Below are positions 11,629 to 31,645 of a stretch of 64,000 nucleotides of DNA, one piece after another. Position numbers and translations under genes: made by a program. The notes beneath the pieces are model-generated. The model ran no database searches and had not been told where the DNA came from. It saw nothing but the letters and a program-made list of their open reading frames with translations. The stretch comes from Panorpa germanica (Eukaryota > Arthropoda > Insecta > Mecoptera > Panorpidae): NCBI GenBank assembly GCA_963678705.1, contig OY783206.1, positions 20,161,807 through 20,225,806 of the forward strand. The letters are read 5' to 3'. Each line of letters begins with the position of its first letter. Position 1 is the first letter of the stretch.

Positions 11629-13640
11629 ATTTTTTTTTTAAATTAGTTAAACTATGCCAAAGTAGCAAGCCTATGTCTTTAAATAGTATCCTAAGCGACA
11701 TATATAAAATTTAGGCTTCAATTCCCGCTACCTGCAGCGAATCTACCAGTATCTAACTAATTATATGTTCTATTTGTAAATTCATTGATATTAAACAAAT
11801 TATTGCACCATATATATTTTTTGTATGTAATTTTTGTATTAGCTAGTTTCGGTTGATTGAAATGATGGTGGGGATACACACGCTGGACAAAGACGGTTTA
11901 GGGGGGAGCGGTGTAACGGAAGGGTGATTAGTTTTACACCACCCCCTATTGGCTTACCACTCCCCTCATACAAACAAGATACACTTGCATTTTTTTTGTA
12001 ATAATACTTAAATAAAAACTAGCACAACGCTCTTAATGTGGAACATTACTTCATGGTTCTACAGTTAGATGTAGATGACAACAGTGTATTAAAACAACAA
12101 CCGATTTGCAACTTTGTACTGGTACTCCATGTTTTCAAATATAAAAACGTTAATAATTTCGCACACTATTGAGCTAATGCTAAAGAAATTTTCAAGCTTT
12201 GTTTATAAACAGATCATTAGTAGTATAACAATTATATAAATAACATATGACCTGTTGAGAATCAAGTTTGTATTTCCCGTTTATATTTTAATATTTGTGT
12301 CGTTTTAGATATGCGTTTCATATATTCCAACTTTCTTTTTATATGCACATATTTAAAAATACTTAATATTATTAACTTAAATGAAGCTTAAAATGTAGAT
12401 ACGTTATTCATCTAACGGCTTGCTGTTTCAGATTTTGATTCGCGCTTATAGTTACTTACGTAAAATGATTTAAACATAAGAAAACATGGTTCTTTCGATA
12501 ATATTTAACCTGCTGTATAGTATCGCCATCTATATTTCGCGAATCAAAAATGGCTAAGTATCGTTTCGCCTTAATGTCGTTATTGTGAATAATTTCTATA
12601 AAACTGTGCAATATATTGATAAAACTGGTTATCAGAACCTCAAATGTCCAATTATTTTTTAATAACTCTTTATATTTTAGGAGATATTAACAATTAAAAA
12701 AGTCTCTTTTGTTTTAAAAAATTTTGTCTCTTACATTATTAAAGGGATTCAACGTTATAGATTGCCATCTCTCTTATAAAACAGAAGCGTATGTGTGTGA
12801 TACGTCATATACTATTAACTGCTGGGTGCATCCCATCAAGTTTTATATTATTAATACTGTGAAAAAGGAAAAATAATCCCGATTACTTACTTTTTTTTTA
12901 TATTTATTTATTTGCCTTGACTTTTATTCGTCATATACTACATTTTTGTTAAGTGATTCAAAATTAGTTAGTGAATTATTTAAATATTTAGAAATTTGTA
13001 AAATTGAATTATAAATTGTAAAATATGTATAAAAAATGTTTGATTACTTATTTATTCTGTGACTTATTCCTTTTGTGAAGTTCAAATTTGTTATAGCTAT
13101 TATTCCCGCAGCTTTTGGGTGTATTAAAGATGAATTCTATTGAAAATTTAAATAAACAACCCCTAAATGAGTTTACTAGCCCTTTATGCTACCGGATTAT
13201 ATAACAAATATATTTTTTTGGTTTCCCATGCATTCTCTCGATTCACTATTTTACCCGATACTGTCCATCAATTTATTCTGAATGGGTGAAGAAGACACTT
13301 TGTTTTTAAGGACTAGATGTCTAGGTAGACACAAGGGACACTAGCTTTAGTAGTGGCAATCTATTAACACGCAAAACACGGGACAGTTCAAAAGCGCGCC
13401 ATATTCAAAAAGTTAATTCTGCTGAATTTTAAAAAAGTTACAAAAATAATATAAAAAAATTAAATTTTGGGATTTTAACAAAAGTTAATATGTTTATTAA
13501 TTATTTATTTTGTGTGTTTTGTGTTTAATTATGTGAAATTAATTAAATTTAGTGGTGATTATATGTTTTAATTTAAAACTTTGTAAAATGGACTTCGAAT
13601 GTGAATTACGATTTTGGATATATAAATAAATAGGTTTGTG
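11629..13640. other. Gene-free stretch with old repeats
   Basis: No gene recognised. About 12370-12560 resembles 30310-30480 in inverse orientation, and 12610-12760 resembles 6030-6170. The part at 13380-13670 has a short ATG frame of 13 codons and a possible splice acceptor (TTTTCAG) but no protein I can identify. Confidence 0.4.
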
Positions 13641-14905
13641 GTTTTCAGAAAATTATAATTTAAGGTCTGTCCCGAAAGTTGTTTGTTTTGGATGTTTTGG
13701 TTTACGAGATATCAGCATATTAGATCTAACGTAACATTTCTCCGTAACTCGTATTGTTTATGGGTTCGAAGAGGCTCTAAGTTCGCCTTGAATATTACAG
13801 TTATGACGAGCCGAGCGCCAACATCATCAATATCTATGTATAACAAAACGGCAAGCATGTTGGTCACCGATAATTTAGTTCAACTCTTGACGTGGTGTGA
13901 AACGTACCTCAAGTTCTTATTATTCTGTAGTTGTTGACTTTGAATTTAATAATGTTGTTTGGTGACAATAAGGCTTGTCGCACACTGCAAGCGTATTTAA
14001 GCGAATGTTGACCAGACGTATACGTGCTACTACGCTTTACCTATCCGAACCCTGTAGGTGTAATGAAGGCTCGCACACTGCAACCGACATAATCGTCCGT
14101 ATACGGGTGTTACGTATCTCTCATACTGGAAGCGTATATCAGCGAATTTTAACCAATCGTATACGTGCTACTACGCTTTACCTATCCGAACCTTGTAAAT
14201 GCAATCAGCCATCTCAGACTGGAAGGGATATAGAAGGGAATGCAATACTCTCTTTCATAACAGCGGTGTATTGATAAAAATTAAAATAAAAGTTTGTTCT
14301 CATGATAAATTATGTTAGTACAAAACAACTCGACGTACTTGACTTGACGTACTGTCGTATCGGTACGTGATATGTATGTATTGTGACACAACTCAGGCAA
14401 AGAACACAAGAGTCGGCTTGCTTTGAGAGTTCTAGCTGTTCAACCAAACCGCCGATTTCCGTTCGAATTCGCCGTCGCTTAAATACGCTTGCAGTGTGCG
14501 ACAGGCCTAAGAAAATTTAGAGCGAATTTACACAAAAAACAGAACTTTGTACGTCACTTTAGGACGTAAGAAGCAAAGATTAGAACAACTAGCATCTAAA
14601 AAGGAAGAGTTTCGAGGAAAATTTTAAGAAAATTAATTCTACCGCTGATGACAATCGTGCTAAAGTTAAAATAGAATTCTTATTTTTACTTATTTAATAA
14701 TAACAATTAGTTTTACATTAGAGCAAAATAGTATTATATTATTTTTCACATCAATATAAAAATTAATTTTATTATTTCTATTTTAAAATTATTTTAAGAA
14801 ACATGTACAGCTCGCGAACATTTGCTTGTTAAAAGATGTTGGCCACGTATTGTTCAGCCGAGCCCAACATATTCGAGGAATATTGGTCCTTTCAAAACAT
14901 GAAAA
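13641..14905. mobile_element. Composite repeat hosting a Harbinger-like MITE
   Basis: Both flanks of the MITE at 13971-14507 match the flanks of the MITE in glass intron 4. On the left, TCAAGT.TTATTATTC.GTAGT precedes TT.GGTGACAA; on the right, CAACTAGCATCTAA leads to a shared 75-bp end motif (CATTTGCTTGTTA...GTTGGCCACG). The MITE therefore entered an older element that was then copied with it. The outer boundaries are approximate. Confidence 0.55.
13971..14507 (+). mobile_element. Harbinger-like MITE, well-preserved copy (537 bp)
   Basis: The terminal inverted repeats GGCTTGTCGCACACTGCAAG and CTTGCAGTGTGCGACAGGCC continue inward as GCGTATTTAAGCG. It is flanked by TAA on both sides (13968-13970, 14508-14510). 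A 3-bp TWA duplication with GGCC-starting ends fits PIF/Harbinger. No transposase is encoded. It is the best reference copy for the family in this window. Confidence 0.8.
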
Positions 14906-15295
14906 ACTTTTTCTGAAAAGTACGATTTTTGATTTAATTTCCCTTACGTGGAAACGCAGATATTGTTATATTTTCTAAAAACATCCCCTAATTGAGTGTA
15001 ACTAGGTAACGAACGGTGTAGCCACGCCTACTACCCCTTATATAACCAATAGTATAACGGTGGTACTTTGTAGTCACACCCCTATCATACTGTCATAAGT
15101 ATTTTTTGTAAAGCTGAGGGTGAAAATAATAAATTTAGCGATTCCAGGAATGGAGAAAAAGCTCATACATAGCTTAGGCGCACACGGTAGACTGTTTTAA
15201 AAAAATTTGCATACGCATTTTCCTAGATCTATTTCTTAAGAATCCACTTAAACATAACCGCAAAATTTTAAAAATTGATGCGCCTTTTAATTAAG
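14906..15295. other. Gene-free stretch
   Basis: No gene or clear repeat boundary seen upstream of glass. A promoter or first exon of glass could not be identified here. Confidence 0.3.
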
Positions 15296-15545
15296 TTTTA
15301 AGGAAGTAGATAAAAACGTTTTAGATTTTAACTTTATACCTTTGGGTTCAAGAGCAGTGCCGCAAGAACTTAGACTACTACGAACTTGTCCATTGGCTTA
15401 GCCACTACGCTACAAGAGTAATTAAAACAAAAACAAAAACTAAACACATTAAGTAAACAACATCATCAATCACTGTCAAAACAACGCCTGAAACTTATGC
15501 AACACTTCTTGCACCAATAATTTTAACTATGTAAAATCGTGTTAT
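15296..15545 (-). repeat. tRNA-like repeat (SINE-like), inverse copy
   Basis: The - strand has a Pol III A-box-like TAGCGTAGTGGCTAAG and a B-box-like GTATAAAGTTAAAATCT. Upstream of them on that strand lies the family's second block, GGTGCAAGAAGTGTTGCATA...CAGGCG. Related copies lie at 18880-19065 and 23195-23395. Confidence 0.45.
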
Positions 15546-16504
15546 AATATAATATAATTAATTATTGTAGATAAGATTGCCTTTAGGTAGATTGCACTTG
15601 CAATTTCCAAGAGAGTTATCTTAAGAATATGCACCTAAAATATTATAGCGAAATTTTAAAAATTGATGTTGTCACACGACTTTTACAACTTCAAAATGAA
15701 TTTAACATATTTAATAAGAAAACGAATACCGCTTGCTGTAATTCTCTTTACACGACAATACGAGTATTTGTCATATTTTCAATTAATGATTCTTAGCTTT
15801 TCAAAATAATCGTAAGAAAATTACCATTGTTGTATCACAAAACATCCGTCGGTATCGTTGTAGGGTTCGTACGTTAAAAATGAAAATTTTAAGTCAAAAT
15901 CTTCAGCAAGGAGTATTGAATCTCCTTCTACCTATTATAGACATTAATAAATATATTTATTCAGCTTTCAAAAGTAAGATAATGTTGCGTACACATAACA
16001 TACATGTTACCTGAAATTCACGTAATATTTTATACGTGTTAAAATCTAGTAATATTTATTCCGAAAAGCCTATACTTTAAAAGCCTTCAAATATGAAAAA
16101 GAACCTTAGAGGAAGTTATATTCATTAGAAAGGTTTTAGGTTCAGAAGTTTTACGAGTATGCTAATACGCAAAAGGGTAGATTTATTTTTCAAAAAGCAT
16201 TAAAATAGGTCACAAAACGTTTTCTATTAGGTAACAGACACGTTTTGTTACATTAGACAAGTGTTGAATGCACGTAACTGTATTTAGCGGATAATTGGCG
16301 ATGTACCAACAACAGATATTAATAATATAATGATTATTTCTATTATTAATAATAAAATTATTAATTCCTTGCTATCTCTTTCTCGCTTACTGGTTGCTTT
16401 TTATATATAAGTGCATCTCACTTATAAGTCTGTGGCACAATTTTTCAGACAGTCCTCATCAAAAACTGAAATATGAAATATTATTTGTCCATATCTCTGC
16501 GCAG
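15546..16504. other. Glass 5' flank or intron, repeat-bearing
   Basis: About 15710-15930 matches 6530-6760. About 16190-16270 (GGTCACAAAACGTTTTCTATTAGGTAACA) matches 17610-17680 and 46965-47005. The sequence runs into the splice acceptor TCTGCGCAG at 16496-16504 of the first glass exon found. Confidence 0.4.
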
Positions 16505-25500
<8,996 letters not shown>

Positions 25501-25590
25501 CATCCGGCGGCGCTACAGTCTAACTGACACAGTCTGACGTCATATTACCAACCATTTTGGCAAAAATCGAACCGAGGTATTGAATATTTT

Positions 25591-25596
25591 AATAAA
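25591..25596 (+). promoter_or_regulatory. Putative glass polyadenylation signal
   Basis: AATAAA 91 bp after the glass stop codon, the first canonical signal in the 3' flank. A copy is at 37160-37165. Confidence 0.5.
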
Positions 25597-25747
25597 TAAT
25601 TAAAATATTGTACTATAACTAACCCTATAAACGATTTTGTTAAGAAAACGTTACGATTCTTTTACGATATGTTTAAGATTCTTTATAGAATATGTGAAGA
25701 CATTCGAGTATGAAAGTGTTTGCAGATTGGATAGAAAAAAGAAATAT

Positions 25748-25894
25748 ATAGTTCAAATAACGAGAGTTCGACTTAAAGGGGTTATAAGGGCTATCGTTTC
25801 TATATACATTATGCAAAAATAATGAGACAGTGCTTTTTCATTGTATCGTAGATTTATACGGCGAAATTTTTTTAACTCTCGTAATTTGAACTAT
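25748..25894. mobile_element. TA-flanked MITE, short copy
   Basis: ATAGTTCAAATAACGAGAGTT at the left and AACTCTCGTAATTTGAACTAT at the right are inverted. Between them are TTTCTATATACATTATG and a CAGTGCTTTTT block as in the longer copy at 26618-26830. Copy 2 is at 37317-37463. Confidence 0.75.
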
Positions 25895-25974
25895 AAATAT
25901 TTCCAATCTTAAATCTCTATCTTAAAGAATCTATATAGATATTCAGACAAACTTTTTGTAGGGTTTAGATAAAA

Positions 25975-26203
25975 CCCAGTAAACACACTTACGTAAATAT
26001 TATATAACTGGTGTATATTAAGCTTAGAAGTAATATGTACGTTAAATGTTATATTATTTTTACTACTCCATTGAAAATTAGTTGTAATGTTACCTTAATG
26101 ATACGTAAAATAATGGATCTTAACCAAATGTAATATATACGTCACATTGACGTTAATTTCGTTATATAAATAAGTATATAATATTACTTGTGTGTTTACT
26201 GGG
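25975..26203. mobile_element. MITE with CCCAGTAAACA termini (229 bp)
   Basis: CCCAGTAAACACAC at the left and GTGTGTTTACTGGG at the right are inverted, with further inward pairing of the TATATAA stretches. No target duplication is obvious. Copy 2 is at 37544-37772; end fragments occur at 11067, 44600 and 44790. Confidence 0.65.
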
Positions 26204-26617
26204 TTCTGGTTCGACTTTTGCTGAAATAATTGTTTGCTATATTGCCAAAGGTATTAACAAAATAATAATTGGTCAGTGAATCGCGCCTTTATTTCTAAGA
26301 ATTGATAAAGTTGGCTACCAGGACCTCAAATGTCCAATTATTTTTTAATAAGTCAAACAATTAAAATGGCATCACCTCTGAAAATTTGCCGTCTCTGTGT
26401 GAAACGTCATTTACTACCAAAAGGTGGGTCGTGTATCCCATGAACTTTTGATATTATCAACGTTGCAAACAAGGATAAATAAAATCGATTACTTATTAGT
26501 CCATAGACTTTAATACTTATTATGGCTATAAATTAAGCAGTAAAACAGAAATTTTAATTTTAAATAGCTATATCTTCGTTAACTTTTGGATAATTATAAA
26601 AGTAAAAAAAACTTTAT

Positions 26618-26830
26618 ATAGTCCAAATCACGAGAGTTCGGCGGCGACTTATACTTAAAAGAGGTTATAAGAGCGGTATAAATCTATAATACGATAATGA
26701 ATTTTATCTTATTCGTTTCTATATACATTATAGAAAAATAAGTGAGTCAGTGCTTTTTAGTTATATCGGCAGTTTACACCCCACAACTTGTTTTAAGTAT
26801 GAGTCGCCGAACTCTCGTAATTTGAACTAT
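26618..26830. mobile_element. TA-flanked MITE, long copy (about 210 bp)
   Basis: Inverted ends: TATAGTCCAAATCACGAGAG at the left, CTCTCGTAATTTGAACTATA at the right. The GGCGACTTATACTT / AAGTATGAGTCGCC pair continues the arms. This is the family split by the LTR element at 3834/3835. Copy 2 is at 38187-38399. Confidence 0.75.
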
Positions 26831-28184
26831 ACATAGATTAACTTATATTTCAATAAAAATATAAAAGATCTGACTAAAGAAAAAGTTCACAATCTAATTA
26901 TTATTTTTGTAATGAACAATCTTTCTACTACCGTGCAATATGTAAGCAAGATTGGTATATGCTAAGACCGCACTTTTATTTTAGTACAAACGGCGTTAAA
27001 TTATAAGAAAATATTTTTTTTTATTGTGTACAAATTATTATTAAAGTACGAAGTAATGGATCAATGGGAAATGGTAAATAATCGCGACAATTCAGTTAAA
27101 CTACAGTTATGAGTATAACCTAGCTTTGTCAAAGACCGATTATGTTATGGTAACTAACAAGAAATGTAAAGCCTCATCCCCACTCACTGTTTTAATATTT
27201 AATTTACGTTTATATTTAATATTTCAATCTAGATTTCAATATTCATGTTTTAATTTGAGGTTAGTTAATTCAGTTGGTGCGCATGCGTCGTTAGTAATAT
27301 AAATTTTGAAAGTTCGAAGTAGGACAAAATTGAACGAGGAATAATTAAAATTGCTGTTTTTAATAACAATTAGTAATAGAATTTAGTAATAGATAACATT
27401 GGAACTTCTTTTAAAAATAAATCCTGCTGCATTTTGACAGATTGTCACATTTTGGAGGTTATAATATAATACAGTTTTTTTAATTTAGAAACATTGGACC
27501 TTGTAAGGTTTAAAAAAAACAAAGTGAGTGGGAATGATACTTTACCGTGGTATCCCTACAAACAATTTTGATCGAAATCCAATTAGATGCGTATCACTCT
27601 GAATGGTGATTGGAATCGTATTAGACATTAGTGAGACATTACATGAAGCTTTGGACAGAATGTCTGCACCGGCCGGAACGCTCCGTACCCCTCTGACGGC
27701 TGTCCTAATACTTTCCAAACGAGGTTTGCCGAGGTGCAAGTCGTGCAACTACCCAGTACTACCCAGTATTACCACATACGTTCTCCCGAACGCTGTTTGA
27801 CTACTGCTTAACCGCTCTCTGATACGAGATTGCTAAGACACGACAAATTGTTTGTAGGGATTTCGCTTGATTAAGCTACAGTTATGTAAAAATATTTATA
27901 ATAATTGACAGTTAACTGAATATTGAACAATAGGCCCATAATTGCGATCTGTTGATCTGTTTTGACGATATGTAAAATAATAAAACTATTTAAGTCAAAT
28001 GATAATGATTCTAATCTAGTCTAGTCACTAAATGGTCTAGTCATTTTAGTCTATAAATAATTAAGTAGCTTATTTATCGAAATACACTTAAAAACTATTC
28101 AAGTAAACTAATATTAATTATAAAACAATTAAGAAACCGTCAGTTCAAGCGTTACCAATTAAAAATGCACAATTATACACCGTC
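26831..28184. other. Gene-free stretch
   Basis: No gene recognised. A GC-richer patch at 27600-27800 is open on both strands for about 65 codons but resembles nothing I know; it holds the one base that differs between the two tandem units (27615). Confidence 0.35.
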
Positions 28185-28187
28185 TTA

Positions 28188-28614
28188 GGCCTGTCGTACA
28201 CTGCAAGCGACAAAGCCGTCCGAATACTGGTGTTACGTAGCTCTCACACTGCAGGCATATATCAGCGAATTTTAACCAAGCAAATACATGCTACAACGCC
28301 AAACCTATCCCGACCTTGTAAATGCAATCGGCCGTCTAATATTTAAAGGAACAGTGGTGTATCAATAAAAATTAAAGTTAAAGTTTGCTCTCATGATAAA
28401 TTATATTAGTGCTAAACAACTCCAATACACCCTACAGTACACAAATTTGACTTGGCGTACTGTCGTATCGGTACGAGGTATGTATGTATTCTGACGCAAC
28501 ACATGCAAAGAACACAGGAGTCGGTTTGCTCTGAGAGTTGTACTGATCAACCAAGCCGCCGATTTACGTCTGAATTCGCCGTCGCTTAAATACGCTTGCA
28601 GTGTGCTACAGGCC
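28188..28614 (+). mobile_element. Harbinger-like MITE (427 bp)
   Basis: GGCCTGTCGTACACTGCAAG at the left and CTTGCAGTGTGCTACAGGCC at the right, flanked by TTA on both sides (28185-28187, 28615-28617). An internal deletion makes it shorter than 13971-14507. Copy 2 is at 39757-40183. Confidence 0.8.
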
Positions 28615-28639
28615 TTAGACTTTAGGACGTACAGGACAG

Positions 28640-29200
28640 AGCGCCAACGCAAAAAGTTTATCTTTTGGTAATAAGAAATACAAAATATAGGTGGGAGGAA
28701 ATTTATCGAGACTGTACATATATAATATAATGCATATAATGGTTTGATAATTAAAAAATTGCCTATAATTAATGCCAAATTCATATTAATTCAATTCAAA
28801 TTAAATATTTTTTGAAAGTTATAATAAATTTGACAACGTTGTGAAAAAATACTTTTCTTGGAGTATGATTTCCTTTCAGTTTGAATTTCCTTCTTGATCT
28901 GCTGTTTGCAATGTTACCATCATAGAACACACATTTACTGTAGCTGCCTGCATTTATTTCATTATTTTCGTAAACAGGTATCCTTGTGATAATTTTCTTT
29001 TTTTTTTTTTCAAAAAACTATTTTTATACACACGAGGTTTTTGAAAACCGTGTCACCTTTTTCTCATAGTTAAAAGTTATGATTTTTAACCATTTAAAAA
29101 AAAACTATGAACCCCAGGTCACTAAAATTTTGAGACAAGATGTGTTTTAACTATTTTTACGTAAAATATTAAATAAAAAAATTCGTCATAATTGACACAA
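28640..29200. mobile_element. Relative of the TTAA-flanked element of glass intron 3
   Basis: Shares AAAAAGTTTATCTTTTGGTAATA, AAACAGGTATCCTTGTGATAATTTTC and GTTTTTGAAAACCGTGTCACC blocks with 20292-21067. Boundaries are not clear. Copy 2 is at 40209-40769. Confidence 0.5.
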
Positions 29201-29430
29201 GTACAGCATTTTTAATTGGTAACATTTCGAATGACGATATGACACTTGAAAATTTGTATGTAAACAAAAGTGAACCTGTTACTTCAATGACATGGATAAT
29301 ATCTAATATAATAAAGTAAATATTCTTTAAATTTGTTTTATTTATATTATATTTTGAATAATTATTTACATTTAAAGTATAATGAAACTAATGAAATAGA
29401 TATAAGAACCACTAGCGCCATCTCTTAGGC

Positions 29431-30263
29431 CAGCGGTTCTCAAAGTGTGGGGCACGACCCCTAAGGGGGGCGAAATGAAGACTAAGGGGGGGCCCAATGC
29501 TTGGTTGAAAAATTAATTAAATTTACTTACAAAATAATAAAGCAAACTTTTTATTTTTTAAATTACAACAAGTGTATAATTTTTAGTCAACGACGTAAGA
29601 GTGCCTAACATTTTATTTTTTTAAGTTTATCAGAAAATACTGAAAAAAGATGCAAACCTTTTGCAATGGACTGAAAAGGTGAGAAGCTTTGTAATGAAGC
29701 TAAGTTTATACGAAGGCGGTCTGAAAAGTGACAATTTGGACTATTTCATAATCTTAAAATTTTGGTTGAAGAAATGGATCTCAAAACTATTCCAACCAAT
29801 GCAAAGAAATGCTTTCTTAAACACTTAGAAATCCTCAAATCTCGTTTTGAAAAATATTTTAATGAGAACTTGGATGGTTTGGCAAAGATTCAAAACCCAT
29901 TCAAACCATCAGTCGATGAGTGCTCCCTCAACATAAAGGAAAAAGAAAATCTCATTGACCTCCATGGTGACACTGGGCTTAAAATGAAGTTTAAAAAATC
30001 TTCTCTCACATCCTTCTGGATTGGTGTACAAATAACAATTATGTACTATAGTAGCTAAAATAATTAAATAAACAGTAATTCTTTTTATAGAATTTGTTGT
30101 TTGATTACGATTAAACCTAATGCCCCATTAGAGTATGCATAGAATGTGCAAAACTTAACTAAATAAAAATTGACTGTAAAATATCAAATGCGACTTCCTT
30201 ATAATATATAATACGCTTACATGTAGGGGGGGCTCGAAGTAAAACGAAGTTTGAGAACCGGTG
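29431..30263. mobile_element. hAT element relic (833 bp)
   Basis: Termini CAGCGGTTCTCAAA and TTTGAGAACCGGTG are inverted and hAT-typical. The 8-bp flanks TCTTAGGC (29423-29430) and TCTTAGAC (30264-30271) match in seven of eight bases. It keeps a 98-codon piece of transposase at 29762-30058. Copy 2 is at 41000-41832. Confidence 0.85.
29762..30058 (+). pseudogene. hAT transposase fragment (ZBED5/FAM200-like class)
   Basis: A 98-codon open piece containing FLKHLEILKSRFEKYFNEN, IQNPFKP, ENLIDLHGDTGLKMKF and SLTSFWIGV. This is the region between the catalytic core and the dimerisation domain in hAT transposases of the ZBED5/SCAND3 class. There is no BED finger or catalytic region, so it is an internally deleted remnant in a non-autonomous element. 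Confidence 0.75.
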
Positions 30264-30299
30264 TCTTAGACAATACAGAGTTATTAATGACTATATTAC

Positions 30300-30725
30300 A
30301 TTTAAAAGTAATTAAGATGAAACGATACTTGGTCATTTTTGACTCGCGAAGTATAGATGGCGATACTACACAGCAGGTTAAATTTTATAAAAAAAACCAT
30401 GTTTTTTATGTTTAAATCGTTTTATGTAAGTAACTATAAACGCGAAAATCTAAAGCTGCAAGTAGTTAGATGAATAACGTATCTACATTTTAAGCTTTCT
30501 TCCACTGACTTTTAATGAGTTGGAACCGGAAAAATAAGTTTTGCTATATTTTCTAGTTAAATTCCAATTTTTATATTTTTATACTCTATATATTTTTAAG
30601 TCTTAAGCGTAAGTTTGAGAACCATAATAAAGGTTATAAAATTTATAACAAACCCAATTTAACTAGAAAATATAGCAATATTAATTTTCAAAAGTTATTT
30701 TTGCGGTTCCAACTCATTAAAAGCA
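30300..30725. mobile_element. Dispersed repeat plus foldback MITE
   Basis: 30510-30722 is a foldback element: TTTTAATGAGTTGGAACCGG at the left and GCGGTTCCAACTCATTAAAA at the right, with inner AACTAGAAAATATAGCAA arms. 30300-30480 is a degenerate relative of 12370-12560. Copy 2 of the block is at 41869-42294. Confidence 0.6.
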
Positions 30726-30859
30726 TCTCATTCTCGCGCAACAACCCAAGTACAAAAATTCATTACTATATATCTATTTGAATATCGCGCCTCGCTCTTT
30801 AGAAATCCCACTAGAATCAAAAGAACAAGTGCCTCGCAAAGATCTGCTAAGGCCGCCCC

Positions 30860-31090
30860 TGCCTAGCTGCTTTGTCTTTGTAAATATGTGCTTCTTCCAA
30901 GTAAGCCTCGTGTCTAAGTGTATTCCCAGGTACCTCACATGGTCAGCCTGCGGTATATTGACATTGTTTAATGTGATACTTGGGCAGTTTGCTTGTCAAG
31001 TTGTGAAGGTGACATGTATTGATTTTGCTCTTAAGTAGTAAACAAATTAGTGACAAACCATTCAATTCGCTGCTGGATGTCGAGTTATCT
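30860..31090 (-). pseudogene. Jockey-type LINE fragment
   Basis: The - strand reads NVNIPQADHVRYLGIHLDTR followed by LTWKKHIFTKTKQLG, preceded by a KSIHVTF motif. These follow the reverse-transcriptase thumb region of jockey-clade elements (family pattern YLGIHLD.RLTW..HI..K..QL). Only this part survives. Copy 2 is at 42429-42659. Confidence 0.75.
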
Positions 31091-31331
31091 GATGATCTCT
31101 GCTCCCTGGAAGATTATTAAAAACAAATAGTTTTTAATTATTAAAAACAAATAGAAAAATATTCAATGTCCAACAAAGATTTAACGCCGTGAAGTGATTT
31201 TGATTACAGATTTTTTAATCTTACAATAAACAGGTTTTCCAAAAATCTATCTAATAGCTCTCCCACTCCTTGACCAACGTGTTTTAATCATCTGCGCCTT
31301 GATTAATCCAGCACTGTCTTGCTAAAATATG

Positions 31332-31645
31332 TTACCTTTATAAATCCATCCTGGCTGCACGTCACAAACATTTTCCCATCTGCAGAAAAAGTATTGTATA
31401 AAAGTTACTGCACCCGCGGAAAATGATATTTGAATCTCTTGTACTTTTGCATCCAAGATTCTGCGCCTGGAATTGAAAGACTCGTTCCTAAAACATTCAA
31501 CTTAAGGATATCTGCGGGTGTTTTCAAAGTGTAACCCTATATACACGTACCTGGAGCTAAGTCCTTATTTTCTGAAACTCCAAACTCTTCCCTAGAACGA
31601 TTTCTCCACAAGGGTTCATGCTTACAGATTAGTTCCCATTCGTAA
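31332..31645 (-). pseudogene. F-box/WD40 gene fragment (FBXW5-like), cut by the duplication junction
   Basis: The - strand reads YEWELICKHEPLWRNRSREE then FG...LAPG, which looks like the end of an F-box. A GT/AG intron-like gap (31550-31488) joins in frame to TSLSIPGAESWMQKYKRFKY. After a break comes FSADGKMFVTCSQDGFIKV, a WD40 strand. The order F-box, SW...F.R, first WD repeat is that of FBXW5, which recruits substrates to a Cullin-RING ligase. The linker before the WD repeat is missing or broken and no further blades follow. The identification is from memory of the family and is tentative. At 31646 it is joined directly to glass exon 3 sequence; in unit 2 it continues past 43214. Confidence 0.4.

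Noticed and set aside
16394-16504. Extension of the first glass exon upstream in the same frame
   Set aside because: The frame is open but has no ATG, and a good acceptor (TCTGCGCAG) precedes 16505; the upstream residues do not look like Glass.
28401-28784. 127-codon - strand frame
   Set aside because: It lies across a Harbinger-like MITE and its flank and is repeated only because the MITE is; no protein family is recognisable.
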